Shown piece after piece: positions 43,660 to 52,726 of a stretch of DNA of 64,000 nt. The number at the start of each line of letters is the position of its first letter. The first letter of the stretch is position 1. Position numbers and translations under genes: made by a program. Under the pieces are notes generated by a model that was given only the letters and a program-made list of their open reading frames with translations, did no database searches and was not told the origin of the DNA. Source of the DNA: UBA7359 sp963976795 (GTDB lineage: Bacteria > Pseudomonadota > Gammaproteobacteria > Eutrophobiales > Eutrophobiaceae); assembly GCA_963976795.1 (NCBI GenBank), contig CAXBLT010000003.1, positions 1 to 64,000 on the forward strand, read 5' to 3'.

Positions 43660-45657
43660 ATGCTGACAAGGCATGAACTTGCCAATGCGATTCGTGCTTT
43701 AAGTATGGATGCCGTTCAACAAGCAAACTCCGGGCACCCAGGTGCTCCAATGGGCATGGCGGATATCGCTGAAGTCCTGTGGAATGATTTTCTAAAGCAT
43801 AACCCGACTAATCCAGATTGGGACAACCGCGATCGATTTGTTATGTCGAACGGCCATGGCTCAATGTTAGTTTACTCTTTATTGCATCTGTCAGGTTATG
43901 ACTTGCCAATTGAAGAACTTAAAAATTTTCGCCAATTACATTCAAAAACACCTGGTCACCCTGAATATGGTTACGCGCCAGGTGTAGAAACAACGACCGG
44001 TCCTCTCGGACAAGGAATTACCAATGCGGTCGGCATGGCAATCGCAGAATCCGTATTAGCCGCAAAATTTAATAAAGATGATTTTAATATCGTCGATCAC
44101 CACACCTACGTCACTGTCGGTGATGGTTGTTTAATGGAAGGCATATCACATGAAGCATGTTCGCTTGCGGGCACATTAGGTCTTGGTAAATTAATCACCC
44201 TCTATGACAGCAATCAAATCTCTATCGATGGAGATATTGAAGGCTGGTTTGCCGAAGATGTTGCTGCACGTTTTGAAGCCTACGGCTGGCATGTTATTCG
44301 TGATATTGACGGTCATAATCCAGACGCCATTAAGCAAGCTATTAAAAGTGCAAAGGCCAATGAATCACAACCCAGCATGCTGGTTTGCAAAACGACTATT
44401 GGCTGCGGTTCTCCGAACAAAGAAGGTAAGGCTGCCAGTCATGGTGCTCCGCTAGGAGATGAAGAAATAAAACTCACGCGAGAAAACCTCGGCTGGAAAC
44501 ATGACCCCTTCATTATTCCTGACGCGTATTATGATGCCTGGAACGCAAAACAACGTGGCAGTGAGTTGGAATCGGCATGGAATGAAAAATTATCAGCCTA
44601 TACCTCAGCCTATCCTGAACTGGCAGCTGAATATAAACGCCGTATGAGCGGCGATCTACCTGATAACTGGAATGACGTTATTAATGATTATGTAAATGCA
44701 ACGAATGAAAAAAGCGAGTCGATTGCATCTCGTAAGGCGTCACAAAATTCTATTGAAGCATTGGCTCAGCACTTGCCAGAATTGATTGGTGGCTCAGCTG
44801 ATCTGGCTTGTTCAAACTTGACTAGTTGGTCAGGCACAGTTGCTATCAGTAATGCAAACAAAAATGGCAACACCATAAATTACGGTGTGCGCGAATTCGC
44901 AATGTCCGCCATCAATACAGGCATTTCATTACATGGTGGTTTTATCCCTTATTCGGCTACATTCTTAATGTTCTCCGAGTATGCAAGGAACGCCTTACGC
45001 ATGTCGGCGTTAATGAAGAAGCAGAATATCTTTATCTATACACATGATTCAATCGGTCTCGGTGAAGATGGCCCAACCCATCAAGCAGTTGAACAAGCGG
45101 CAACGCTGCGTTTGATGCCTAACATGTCACTATGGCGTCCTTGCGATGCGGTAGAGTCTGCAATCGCCTGGCAAGCTGCGATTGAACGACGCGATGGGCC
45201 AACAAGTTTGTTATTTTCTCGCCAGAGCCTTACACACATGCAACGTAATAAATCACAACTAGGCAATATTAAACGTGGTGGTTATGTTTTATTAGATACG
45301 GATAGCGATCCTGATGCCATTATTATTGCAACGGGTTCTGAAGTCGAAATGGCAATGAACACGGCGATTAAATTAAATGCGGAAGGTAAAAAAATTCGCG
45401 TTGTCTCTATGCCATCTACCGATCTATACGATCAACAAGACGATGCTTATAAAGAAACGGTATTACCCAACACTTGTCGTAAACGCATCTCAGTTGAAGC
45501 CGGAGTTACAGAATATTGGAGTAAATATATCGGGCTGGATGGATCCTCACTTGGTGTAGATACTTTTGGTGAATCAGCACCGGCAAATGAAGTTTACAAA
45601 TATTTCGGGCTAACCGAAGAGAACCTGATTAAAACGGTGAATGAATTAATTAAATAG
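43660..45657 (+). CDS. tkt: Transketolase
   Basis: A thiamine-diphosphate enzyme of the pentose phosphate pathway and Calvin cycle. ATG at 43660 has GGGAG eight bases upstream and gives 665 residues; an upstream ATG at 43600 would lie in the leader structure. Conserved SGHPGAPMGMAD, GDGCLMEGISHEA (ThDP binding), and HDSIGLGEDGPTHQ in the pyrimidine domain are intact. It starts a run tkt-gap-pgk-pyk-fba, an order also seen in other gammaproteobacteria. Confidence 0.97.
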   Translation: MLTRHELANAIRALSMDAVQQANSGHPGAPMGMADIAEVLWNDFLKHNPTNPDWDNRDRFVMSNGHGSMLVYSLLHLSGYDLPIEELKNFRQLHSKTPGHPEYGYAPGVETTTGPLGQGITNAVGMAIAESVLAAKFNKDDFNIVDHHTYVTVGDGCLMEGISHEACSLAGTLGLGKLITLYDSNQISIDGDIEGWFAEDVAARFEAYGWHVIRDIDGHNPDAIKQAIKSAKANESQPSMLVCKTTIGCGSPNKEGKAASHGAPLGDEEIKLTRENLGWKHDPFIIPDAYYDAWNAKQRGSELESAWNEKLSAYTSAYPELAAEYKRRMSGDLPDNWNDVINDYVNATNEKSESIASRKASQNSIEALAQHLPELIGGSADLACSNLTSWSGTVAISNANKNGNTINYGVREFAMSAINTGISLHGGFIPYSATFLMFSEYARNALRMSALMKKQNIFIYTHDSIGLGEDGPTHQAVEQAATLRLMPNMSLWRPCDAVESAIAWQAAIERRDGPTSLLFSRQSLTHMQRNKSQLGNIKRGGYVLLDTDSDPDAIIIATGSEVEMAMNTAIKLNAEGKKIRVVSMPSTDLYDQQDDAYKETVLPNTCRKRISVEAGVTEYWSKYIGLDGSSLGVDTFGESAPANEVYKYFGLTEENLIKTVNELIK

Positions 45658-45701
45658 CAACATATCAACAATAAACTATATAAAAAGAATGGAGTATAAG
45701 A

Positions 45702-46715
45702 ATGGCAATTAAGGTAGGTATCAATGGCTATGGGCGTATCGGTCGCAATATCTTGCGTGCATTATACGAGTCCGGACGAACGGATGAGATCCAAATCGTA
45801 GCAATTAATGATTTGGGCGATGCAAATACCAATGCACACCTTACTCAATACGATACCGCTCACGGGAAGTTTCCTGGCACTGTTGTTGTCGAAGGCGAAG
45901 ACATGATAATTAATGGTGACAAGGTCCGTGTTTTGTCTGAACGTGATCCTGCAAAATTACCCTGGGGCAAATTAGGCGTTGATGTTGTGCTTGAATCAAC
46001 TGGCTTCTTTGCCAGTAAAGCAAAAGCAAGCGCCCACCTGGAAGGCGGCGCAAAGAAAGTCATCATCTCGGCACCAGGTGGCAATGATGTCGACGCAACC
46101 GTTGTTTATGGCGTTAATCATGACGTGCTTAAATCCAGCGACACTGTTATCTCCAATGCGTCATGTACAACAAATTGTCTCGCGCCTGTAGCAAAAGTAA
46201 TACATGAAAATATTGGTATGGTTGCTGGCATCATGACTACTATTCATGCCTACACAAATGATCAGGTGCTAACAGATGTTTATCACTCGGACTTGCGTCG
46301 TGCCCGTTCTGCGACGATGTCCATGATACCAACCAAAACCGGGGCCGCCGCCGCCGTTGGTTTAGTATTGCCCGAGCTCAATGGAAAACTTGATGGTTAT
46401 TCAATGCGTGTCCCAACAATCAATGTCTCTGTGATTGATTTAAGCTTCACAGCCTCACGAACGACTAACATCGATGAAATTAATCAATTGATGAAACAAG
46501 CTGCAGAAGGCCCACTAAAAGGTGTGCTTGCCTATAATGAAGCACCGCTCGTCTCTGTCGATTTTAATCATGACCCGGCATCGGCAACTTTTGATGCAAC
46601 TTTGACTAAAGTTATTGAAGGCACTCTTGTGAAAGTAACAGCTTGGTACGACAATGAATGGGGCTTTTCAAACAGAATGCTAGATACCACAATTGCCTTA
46701 ATGAGTGCGAAATAA
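45702..46715 (+). CDS. gap: Glyceraldehyde-3-phosphate dehydrogenase, type I
   Basis: GAPDH interconverts glyceraldehyde 3-phosphate and 1,3-bisphosphoglycerate. The NAD site (GINGYGRIGRNILRAL), catalytic Cys in SNASCTTNCLAP and WYDNEWGFSNRM at the C-terminus are conserved; the length is 337 residues. Asp33-type IVAINDLGD after the Rossmann motif favours NAD. It follows tkt by 44 bases with a GGAG-like box (AATGGAGTATAAG). Confidence 0.97.
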   Translation: MAIKVGINGYGRIGRNILRALYESGRTDEIQIVAINDLGDANTNAHLTQYDTAHGKFPGTVVVEGEDMIINGDKVRVLSERDPAKLPWGKLGVDVVLESTGFFASKAKASAHLEGGAKKVIISAPGGNDVDATVVYGVNHDVLKSSDTVISNASCTTNCLAPVAKVIHENIGMVAGIMTTIHAYTNDQVLTDVYHSDLRRARSATMSMIPTKTGAAAAVGLVLPELNGKLDGYSMRVPTINVSVIDLSFTASRTTNIDEINQLMKQAAEGPLKGVLAYNEAPLVSVDFNHDPASATFDATLTKVIEGTLVKVTAWYDNEWGFSNRMLDTTIALMSAK

Positions 46716-46727
46716 ACGAGTTAATAC

Positions 46728-47939
46728 TTGACCATACTAGTAAAAATTGCTGATCTGGATCTATCGGGAAAAACGGTACTTATCCGTGAGGATTATAATG
46801 TTCCGATAAAAAACGGTGTGGTCACCAGTGACATACGTATTCGGGCAACATTACCTACTTTAACGCAGGTATTAGAAGCGGGAGCGAAAATAATATTAGT
46901 ATCCCATTTAGGTCGCCCCACTGCCGGAGAATACGACGAAGCGTTTTCACTTGCGCCTGTAGCAAAATCCTTGAGTGACTTTCTTGAGATTGATGTCCCT
47001 CTTATAAAAGACTGGACCAATGGCATAGATATGTCAGATCACCAAGTGGTTATTTGTGAGAACGTTCGTTTTGAAAAAGGCGAAACAACAAATGATGAGG
47101 CGCTTGCCCGCAAGATGGCACAGTTGTGCCAGGTCTATATCAACGATGCCTTCGCAACAGCGCATCGCGCGCAAGCATCAACACATGGCGTCGCAAAATA
47201 TGCATCGATTTCCGCCGCAGGACCATTGCTCATTAAAGAGTTAAAAGCACTAAGCAAAGCGCTCAGAGATCCTGTCTCTCCACTTGTTGCTATTGTCGGC
47301 GGCGCAAAAGTTTCAAGCAAACTCACCATACTTGAAACGCTGTTAGGAAAAGTTGATCAATTGATCGTTGGTGGCGGAATTGTAAATACATTTTTAAAGG
47401 CAGCGGGCTATGAGATAGGTAAATCTCTTTATGAAGCCGATCTTGTCGAAGTCGCAAGTAAACTAATGAAACAGGCTGAAGAAAGCGACTGCCATATCCC
47501 ACTACCGATCGATGTCGTCTGTGGAAAAGAATTCGACGAGAATACTGCTGCCGAAACAAAATCTGTTAATGATGTAACAGCCGATGACATGATTATGGAT
47601 GTCGGCCCGGAAACATCCAAGCAGCTTAATAAGCTGATAGCAAAAGCGAACACTATTGTCTGGAACGGCCCGCTTGGTGTATTTGAGTTTAAGCAATTTA
47701 GTCAAGGCACAAAAAATTTAGCGGACGCAATCGCCGAGAGCGATGCATATTCTATTGCTGGTGGTGGTGATACCATTGCAGCAATTTCTACATTCAACAT
47801 TGAAGATAAAATTTCTTATATCTCAACCGGTGGGGGCGCTTTTCTTGAATTCCTGGAAGGCAAAAAACTGCCTGCTATTGAAATATTGGAAGAAGCAGCA
47901 CGCGCCTGGGAAGCGATGGAGCGCGCAAGAGAACTATAG
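46728..47939 (+). CDS. pgk: Phosphoglycerate kinase
   Basis: The 403-residue product is normal for PGK. Conserved pieces are LIREDYNVPIKNG (substrate site), ILVSHLGRPT, YINDAFATAHRAQAS, IVGGAKVSSKL and GGGDTIAAI with the nucleotide-binding GGGAFLEFLEGK at the end. Only 12 bases separate it from gap. The start appears to be TTG at 46728 with GAG nine bases upstream; no ATG in frame fits better. A TTG start may lower expression relative to gap. Confidence 0.95.
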   Translation: MTILVKIADLDLSGKTVLIREDYNVPIKNGVVTSDIRIRATLPTLTQVLEAGAKIILVSHLGRPTAGEYDEAFSLAPVAKSLSDFLEIDVPLIKDWTNGIDMSDHQVVICENVRFEKGETTNDEALARKMAQLCQVYINDAFATAHRAQASTHGVAKYASISAAGPLLIKELKALSKALRDPVSPLVAIVGGAKVSSKLTILETLLGKVDQLIVGGGIVNTFLKAAGYEIGKSLYEADLVEVASKLMKQAEESDCHIPLPIDVVCGKEFDENTAAETKSVNDVTADDMIMDVGPETSKQLNKLIAKANTIVWNGPLGVFEFKQFSQGTKNLADAIAESDAYSIAGGGDTIAAISTFNIEDKISYISTGGGAFLEFLEGKKLPAIEILEEAARAWEAMERAREL

Positions 47940-48023
47940 GTCCATTGTTTTCTAAACCGGAGAAATACATCAACGCCTCCTGGTTACAAAAATAGATGAA
48001 ACACTACGGATAACCATATCTTA

Positions 48024-49466
48024 ATGAGAAGAACTAAAATTATTGCAACCTTGGGACCCGCAACAGATCAGCCGGGCATGTTGGAAAATTTGCTTGTTGC
48101 CGGTGTTGATGTCTTTAGGCTTAACTACTCTCATCAAACTCACGTTGAACATGAAAAGCGAATGAAAGAAATTCGTCGTCTTTCACAACAACATAAGCAT
48201 GCTGTTGCTGTTATAGCAGACTTGCAAGGTCCAAAAATTCGCATTGAGCAATTTAAGGATGGAAAAGTACAATTACGTGAAGGCGCAAATTTCAAGATCA
48301 ATACTGAACTTGCCAGTGATGCCGGTGATGAAACACAAGTTGGCGTTAGTTATAAAGAACTACCCAATGATGTAAAAGCAGGCAATAGACTAATGGTCGA
48401 TGACGGCAGAGTTGTATTGCAGGTTAACTCTGTTGGCCACCATATCATTGACTGCGAGGTTATCACTGGTGGCATGCTCAGTAATAACAAGGGTATTAAT
48501 CTGCAAGGCGGCGGCTTATCTGCAAGCGCTGTCACAAAGAAAGATATCGAAGACATGAAGCATGCGACCAAGGTAAAGGTCGACTATATCGCGATCTCAT
48601 TTCCAAGAGATGCTGACGACATCAAAATGGCACGCAAAATGATGGAAGAATGCGGCTGTAAAGCGCAACTAATATCAAAGATAGAACGTGCCGAAGCACT
48701 TAACCACGTTGAGGAAATGATTGCAGCGTCTGATGCAATAATGATTGCGCGCGGCGATCTTGGCGTTGAGATCGGTGATGCAGCGCTACCACCAGTGCAA
48801 AAAAGCCTGATAAAAATGGCTAGAGACATGGATCGAGCGGTGATAACGGCTACGCAGATGATGGAATCAATGATCGAAAACAAAATACCGACGCGCGCTG
48901 AAGTATTTGATGTTGCTAATGCGGTCATCGATGGAACAGATGCCGTTATGCTGTCTGGCGAAACAAGTGTTGGTCTCTATCCCGACAAAGTCGTCGCGGC
49001 TATGTCGAACATTTGCGAAGAAGTAGAGAAACAACGGAGTGTTCGTATATCTGATCATCGCATTAATCAACGCTTTGAAACTATTTCTGAAGCCATTGCG
49101 ATGTCTAGCATGTACTCAGCTAATCACATCGGTGCCAAGGCGATCTGCACACTGACCGAAACTGGCAGCACCTGCTTATGGATGTCACGTATAAGCTCGG
49201 GCATTCCTATCTTTGCCTTTGCTCGACACACATCTACACGAAGACGTGTTGCCTTATATCGTGGCGTCTATCCAGTGAAGTTTGACATTACCCATACCGA
49301 CCCTTTGGAGGCGAATAAACAAATGATAGACCAGCTCATCGCTGAAGGCGCCGTTGAAGATGGCGACTTTGTTATCATTACAAAAGGCGACCTGCGCGGC
49401 AGACGTGGCGGCACCAATAACATGAAGATTATTCAAGTGGGACAAGCACTGGAACACACACTTTAA
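48024..49466 (+). CDS. pyk: Pyruvate kinase
   Basis: 480 residues with RRTKIIATLGPATDQPGML at the N-terminus, the Mg and ADP site ISKIERAEALNHVEE, MIARGDLGVEIG and ITATQMMESMIENKIPTRAE, and VMLSGETSVGLYP. The C-terminal effector domain is complete. It lies 84 bases after pgk and 48 before fba. Placing pyk with tkt, gap, pgk and fba suggests shared control of lower glycolysis; the ribosome site here is weak. Confidence 0.96.
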   Translation: MRRTKIIATLGPATDQPGMLENLLVAGVDVFRLNYSHQTHVEHEKRMKEIRRLSQQHKHAVAVIADLQGPKIRIEQFKDGKVQLREGANFKINTELASDAGDETQVGVSYKELPNDVKAGNRLMVDDGRVVLQVNSVGHHIIDCEVITGGMLSNNKGINLQGGGLSASAVTKKDIEDMKHATKVKVDYIAISFPRDADDIKMARKMMEECGCKAQLISKIERAEALNHVEEMIAASDAIMIARGDLGVEIGDAALPPVQKSLIKMARDMDRAVITATQMMESMIENKIPTRAEVFDVANAVIDGTDAVMLSGETSVGLYPDKVVAAMSNICEEVEKQRSVRISDHRINQRFETISEAIAMSSMYSANHIGAKAICTLTETGSTCLWMSRISSGIPIFAFARHTSTRRRVALYRGVYPVKFDITHTDPLEANKQMIDQLIAEGAVEDGDFVIITKGDLRGRRGGTNNMKIIQVGQALEHTL

Positions 49467-49514
49467 ATATTTAATTTCTAAATACATTCATTAGCGTTAA
49501 CGAGGGCAATAAAA

Positions 49515-50537
49515 ATGAGCGCAGCAGAACTTGAGGCCACAGCAAAGGCAATGGTTGCACAAGGCAAGGGCATACTTGCGATTGACGAAAGCACACCTAC
49601 TATCAAAAAACGATTCGATACTATTGATTTTGAATCAACTGAAGAAAATCGTCGGGCATACCGGGATTTACTAATCACTAATCCGGGCGGCAATGAATTT
49701 ATTAGTGGCATGATTCTTTATGACGAAACCATTCGTCAAACTACTGGCGATGGAACACCATTCGCCAAGGCACTAATAGATCAAGGCATCATGCCAGGCA
49801 TAAAAGTTGACACTGGAGCAAAGGACTTTGCTTTACATTCGGGCGAGAAAATAACAGAAGGACTTGATGGCTTACGAGATAGACTAACTGAATATAAATC
49901 ACTTGGTGCAAAATTTGCCAAATGGCGTGCAGTAATAACCATCGGTGAAAATATTCCTAGTAAAGCATGTATAGAAGCAAACGTTCATGCACTTGCTCGT
50001 TACGCGGGACTCTGTCAGGAAGCCGGGATTGTGCCAATGGTAGAGCCTGAAGTCTTGATGGATGCAGACAACACCATTGAACGTTGTTATGAAGTTACTG
50101 AGATGACGCTATCAGCATTGTTTAGTGCGCTTAAAAGTCAGGATGTCAGCATAGAACACACCATACTCAAAACTAATATGGTTATTTCTGGGAAGCAGTG
50201 TCCGACACAAGCCGATGTGCAGGAAGTAGCCGATCAAACTGTGCGTTGTTTGGTAAAGAATGTCCCCGCTGAATTACCAGGTATTGTCTTCCTTTCTGGT
50301 GGACAGAGTGCCGAGCTGGCAACAGCCCATCTCAATGCCATGAATGCAAGTAATCCGAACTTGCCATGGCCGCTCAGCTTTTCATACGGCCGCGCATTAC
50401 AAGAACCGTGCTTGAACGCATGGAGAGGCAAAGAATCAAATCTCGCAGCAGCACAGAAGGCTTTATTGCATCGTTCAAAATGTAATAGCCTCGCTTGTAC
50501 AGGTGCATATAGCGCTGATATGGAAAGTGCGGCTTAG
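49515..50537 (+). CDS. fba: Fructose-bisphosphate aldolase, class I
   Basis: The aldolase uses a Schiff-base lysine, K219 in HTILKTNMV, with further family residues in AKGILAIDEST-like (GKGILAIDES), FAKWRAVITIG and VPMVEPEVL. It is the animal/plant-like class I form rather than the metal-dependent class II of E. coli. The 340-residue length fits. ATG at 49515 has GAGGG upstream. A 49-base spacer leads to a small gene of unknown role. No class II aldolase is visible here. Confidence 0.95.
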   Translation: MSAAELEATAKAMVAQGKGILAIDESTPTIKKRFDTIDFESTEENRRAYRDLLITNPGGNEFISGMILYDETIRQTTGDGTPFAKALIDQGIMPGIKVDTGAKDFALHSGEKITEGLDGLRDRLTEYKSLGAKFAKWRAVITIGENIPSKACIEANVHALARYAGLCQEAGIVPMVEPEVLMDADNTIERCYEVTEMTLSALFSALKSQDVSIEHTILKTNMVISGKQCPTQADVQEVADQTVRCLVKNVPAELPGIVFLSGGQSAELATAHLNAMNASNPNLPWPLSFSYGRALQEPCLNAWRGKESNLAAAQKALLHRSKCNSLACTGAYSADMESAA

Positions 50538-50566
50538 TTTACAACAAGACTAAACAGAGTTTATTT

Positions 50567-50830
50567 ATGTCTGTTGACGATTTAACTAAGGAAGCGAAAG
50601 TTGCCTATCAGGCATTTCAGGATATGAGTGTAAGCAAGGAAGCTTATTTTCATTTTCTGCAAGACATTGATATAAAATATAAGCAAGGTGGCACGGCAAG
50701 TATTGCTGAAAACCTGCAACTTGAAAAATTATTGAGCGCACATGATAAAAATGTCATTGCCTTTAATACAGCAATGACTGCTGTCGAAGATGTTGAAGCA
50801 AGAAACGCGTTGATAAAAATGATGTCTTAA
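50567..50830 (+). CDS. Small unrecognised helical protein after fba
   Basis: This 87-residue, slightly acidic protein (MSVDDLTKEAKVAYQAFQ) is predicted to be almost entirely helical, without signal peptide or membrane segment. I do not recognise a family. Its position 29 bases after fba, in the same direction and before the hairpin at 50840-50878, indicates that it shares the glycolytic transcript. Codon use looks like that of its neighbours. A small accessory or regulatory protein is possible; function unknown. Confidence 0.6.
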   Translation: MSVDDLTKEAKVAYQAFQDMSVSKEAYFHFLQDIDIKYKQGGTASIAENLQLEKLLSAHDKNVIAFNTAMTAVEDVEARNALIKMMS

Positions 50831-50839
50831 CAAAAGTCA

Positions 50840-50878
50840 TCGCTGTGTTGCTTGTTGTCAGAACAAACCACACAGCGA
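50840..50878 (+). terminator. Hairpin between convergent genes
   Basis: TCGCTGTGT (50840-50848) pairs with ACACAGCGA (50870-50878); an inner TTGTT/AACAA helix extends it. No T run follows on either strand, so it is a weak or factor-assisted bidirectional terminator between the fba run and the gene at 50900. Confidence 0.5.
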
Positions 50879-50899
50879 CAACCTGTAAATCAAATAGCC

Positions 50900-51265
50900 T
50901 TATCGACGAAAACCATATTCAAGAACATAGTACTCCGGGTTTAAGTCAGCTAAAGGCCCTCGTAGTTTTGCCAGCTCTGCTTCCGGACCATGAACCTCAA
51001 GTCGCGCGATCTCGCAAATTTTTAATGCTTCGCCAAGTAAGGCCCCGGCATTTTCAATATGTGCCAAGAGTCCTTCTGCGTTTGCATAACCTTCTCGGCA
51101 ATGAACAACGTCGTCTTTGATACTGAAACCGTAATAGAGGCAGTTCGGTTCATTCTTCTCGGTTATTTCCATGAATTGTTCACATATCACTCTAAACTCA
51201 TCAAGCTTTCCTTCTGAAACCTTAAAATATGGTACTAACGTACAACATGTATCTTGTGTCGCCAT
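50900..51265 (-). CDS. Antibiotic-biosynthesis-monooxygenase-fold protein
   Basis: A 121-residue ferredoxin-like dimeric-barrel protein. It shows the pattern of ABM proteins: TLVPYFKVSEGKLDEFRVIC at the start, then EPNCLYYGFSIKDDVVHCREGYAN and AHIENAG. The C-terminal extension after residue 90 ends in EYGFRR. Small ABM-fold proteins act on quinones, heme or flavins, but no substrate can be assigned. ATG at 51265 (second of a double ATG) fits the GGAG box best. Confidence 0.7.
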   Translation of the reverse strand: MATQDTCCTLVPYFKVSEGKLDEFRVICEQFMEITEKNEPNCLYYGFSIKDDVVHCREGYANAEGLLAHIENAGALLGEALKICEIARLEVHGPEAELAKLRGPLADLNPEYYVLEYGFRR

Positions 51266-51298
51266 CATTCACTCCTATTAATATTAGTTGTTGTTAAA

Positions 51299-51697
51299 TT
51301 AATTTACTTTGACCCTGTCTTTACCAAAAAATTCTGGCGCCTGCACAGAAATAATCTTAAGGGGAATCGACGAAAGCACCTTTACCGCATGCGGCGTTCC
51401 CTTTGGCACCCTGATGTAATCACCGGCAACAATCTCCATGCTTTGATCGCCTAGTTGAAACAACCCTTTTCCTTCGAGGACATAAATCGTTTCCGAATGC
51501 TCAACATGCTTATGCAATGGAACCATGTTTTTTACAAAAATGACAAAGTCTGTTGAATGAGAGTCGCTAGCCAGTTTAACAACATGAACATTTTCCAATT
51601 CTTCAGGTGCCTGAACATCTGATAATACTAACCGTTCAGCATTAACCTGATTAAACAAAAACAAACTGGCTGCTAAACATAGCAATCTAACCTTCAT
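51299..51697 (-). CDS. Exported cupin-domain protein
   Basis: 132 residues: a signal peptide (MKVRLLCLAASLFLFNQVNA) and one cupin barrel. The metal-binding pattern is visible as HKHVEHSETIYVLEGKG with three His and a Glu, and GDYIRVPKGTPHAVKV with a final His. A periplasmic location is predicted. The substrate is unknown. The gene lies between the ABM-fold gene and another cupin gene, all minus strand. Confidence 0.78.
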   Translation of the reverse strand: MKVRLLCLAASLFLFNQVNAERLVLSDVQAPEELENVHVVKLASDSHSTDFVIFVKNMVPLHKHVEHSETIYVLEGKGLFQLGDQSMEIVAGDYIRVPKGTPHAVKVLSSIPLKIISVQAPEFFGKDRVKVN

Positions 51698-51731
51698 AGC
51701 ATAAACCTCCTAAATAATTCGTAAGCCCGGC

Positions 51732-52067
51732 TTAACCTTCGGGATATAAAACTAAAAGAACGCAACCGGCATCAGACTTTGGCGCATGCGCCGTACCTTT
51801 TGGTAAATGCAAGAAACTACCAGCATGAAAATCTTCACGACCATCATTAAATACACCCGAGATAACGAAAACCTGCTCTGGGCCAGCCTCATGCACTTCA
51901 ATAATGCCCGGGTATACCGCACCGGCCTTGAATTCAAAAACTGATGCCCGCTTACCGTTTTCACCTTCCCAAAGCACTCGTTCAGTTATGCCCTCTGCGC
52001 ATTCCGTAGCATCAATATTATTCCAGTCTGCTACTACTGCCCCTGCAAAATTCAATTCGTTACTCAT
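51732..52067 (-). CDS. Cytosolic cupin-domain protein (ChrR-cupin-like)
   Basis: A 111-residue single-domain cupin with VHEAGPEQVFVISG (metal-site His/Glu) and GSFLHLPKGTAHAPKSDAG. It resembles the cupin of ChrR-type anti-sigma factors but lacks the N-terminal sigma-binding zinc domain. No signal peptide is present, unlike the next cupin gene. A role in sensing or small-molecule binding is possible. Confidence 0.75.
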   Translation of the reverse strand: MSNELNFAGAVVADWNNIDATECAEGITERVLWEGENGKRASVFEFKAGAVYPGIIEVHEAGPEQVFVISGVFNDGREDFHAGSFLHLPKGTAHAPKSDAGCVLLVLYPEG

Positions 52068-52217
52068 AGTAATACTCCCGTTGCATCATGATGGGTCAGT
52101 TTCTATAAAAAATAAGATTATGGCAAATGCGTTAACCGTATTCCAACTAACTCGAATAAAATAAACAATTGTGCAAAATATTTTTTTAATTAAACCTTAA
52201 GACAAGCATTGTGTAGA

Positions 52218-52670
52218 TCAGGACTTTAAATGCTTGGTTAATAGTTTATCTAAATTGTTCGCAAATGTTTGCCTATCGCTTTTACTTAACGCAGGCGGAC
52301 CGCCCGTTTGTACCCCGCTACTACGCAATGTGTCCATAAAATCTCTCATGCTCAATCGTGCTTTTATATTATCGGTCGTATACAGTTCGCCACGAGGATT
52401 GAGCGCAAGACCTCCCTTCTCAATGACTTCTGCTGCCAAAGGGATATCCGCTGTGATAACAAGATCGCCAGCGTCAAGTCTTTTAACGATCTCATTGTCG
52501 GCAACATCAAAACCGGGAGCAACGAGTATAAATTTAATATTAGGTGACACAGGTATTTGCATAGACTGATTTGCCACCAGTGTTAGCAAAACGCCCACAC
52601 GGTCCGCTGCCTTAAACAGGATATCTTTTATCACCACCGGGCAGGCGTCGGCATCGACCCAAATATTCAT
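52218..52670 (-). CDS. yaiI: YaiI/YqxD family protein (DUF188)
   Basis: 150 residues with the family's N-terminal MNIWVDADACPVVIKDIL, then GDLVITADIPLAAEVIEKGG and a Pro/Gly-rich end QTGGPPALSKSDRQTFANNL (about 121-140). DUF188 proteins have a PIN-like fold with clustered Asp residues (here D6, D8 and the ADIP Asp), so a nuclease role has been proposed but is unproven. Its length equals E. coli YaiI. Confidence 0.93.
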   Translation of the reverse strand: MNIWVDADACPVVIKDILFKAADRVGVLLTLVANQSMQIPVSPNIKFILVAPGFDVADNEIVKRLDAGDLVITADIPLAAEVIEKGGLALNPRGELYTTDNIKARLSMRDFMDTLRSSGVQTGGPPALSKSDRQTFANNLDKLLTKHLKS

Positions 52671-52726
52671 TTCATGTGTTTCCTTTTAGCTATTTCATTA
52701 TTAAGCATATAACTGATTAATGAATT

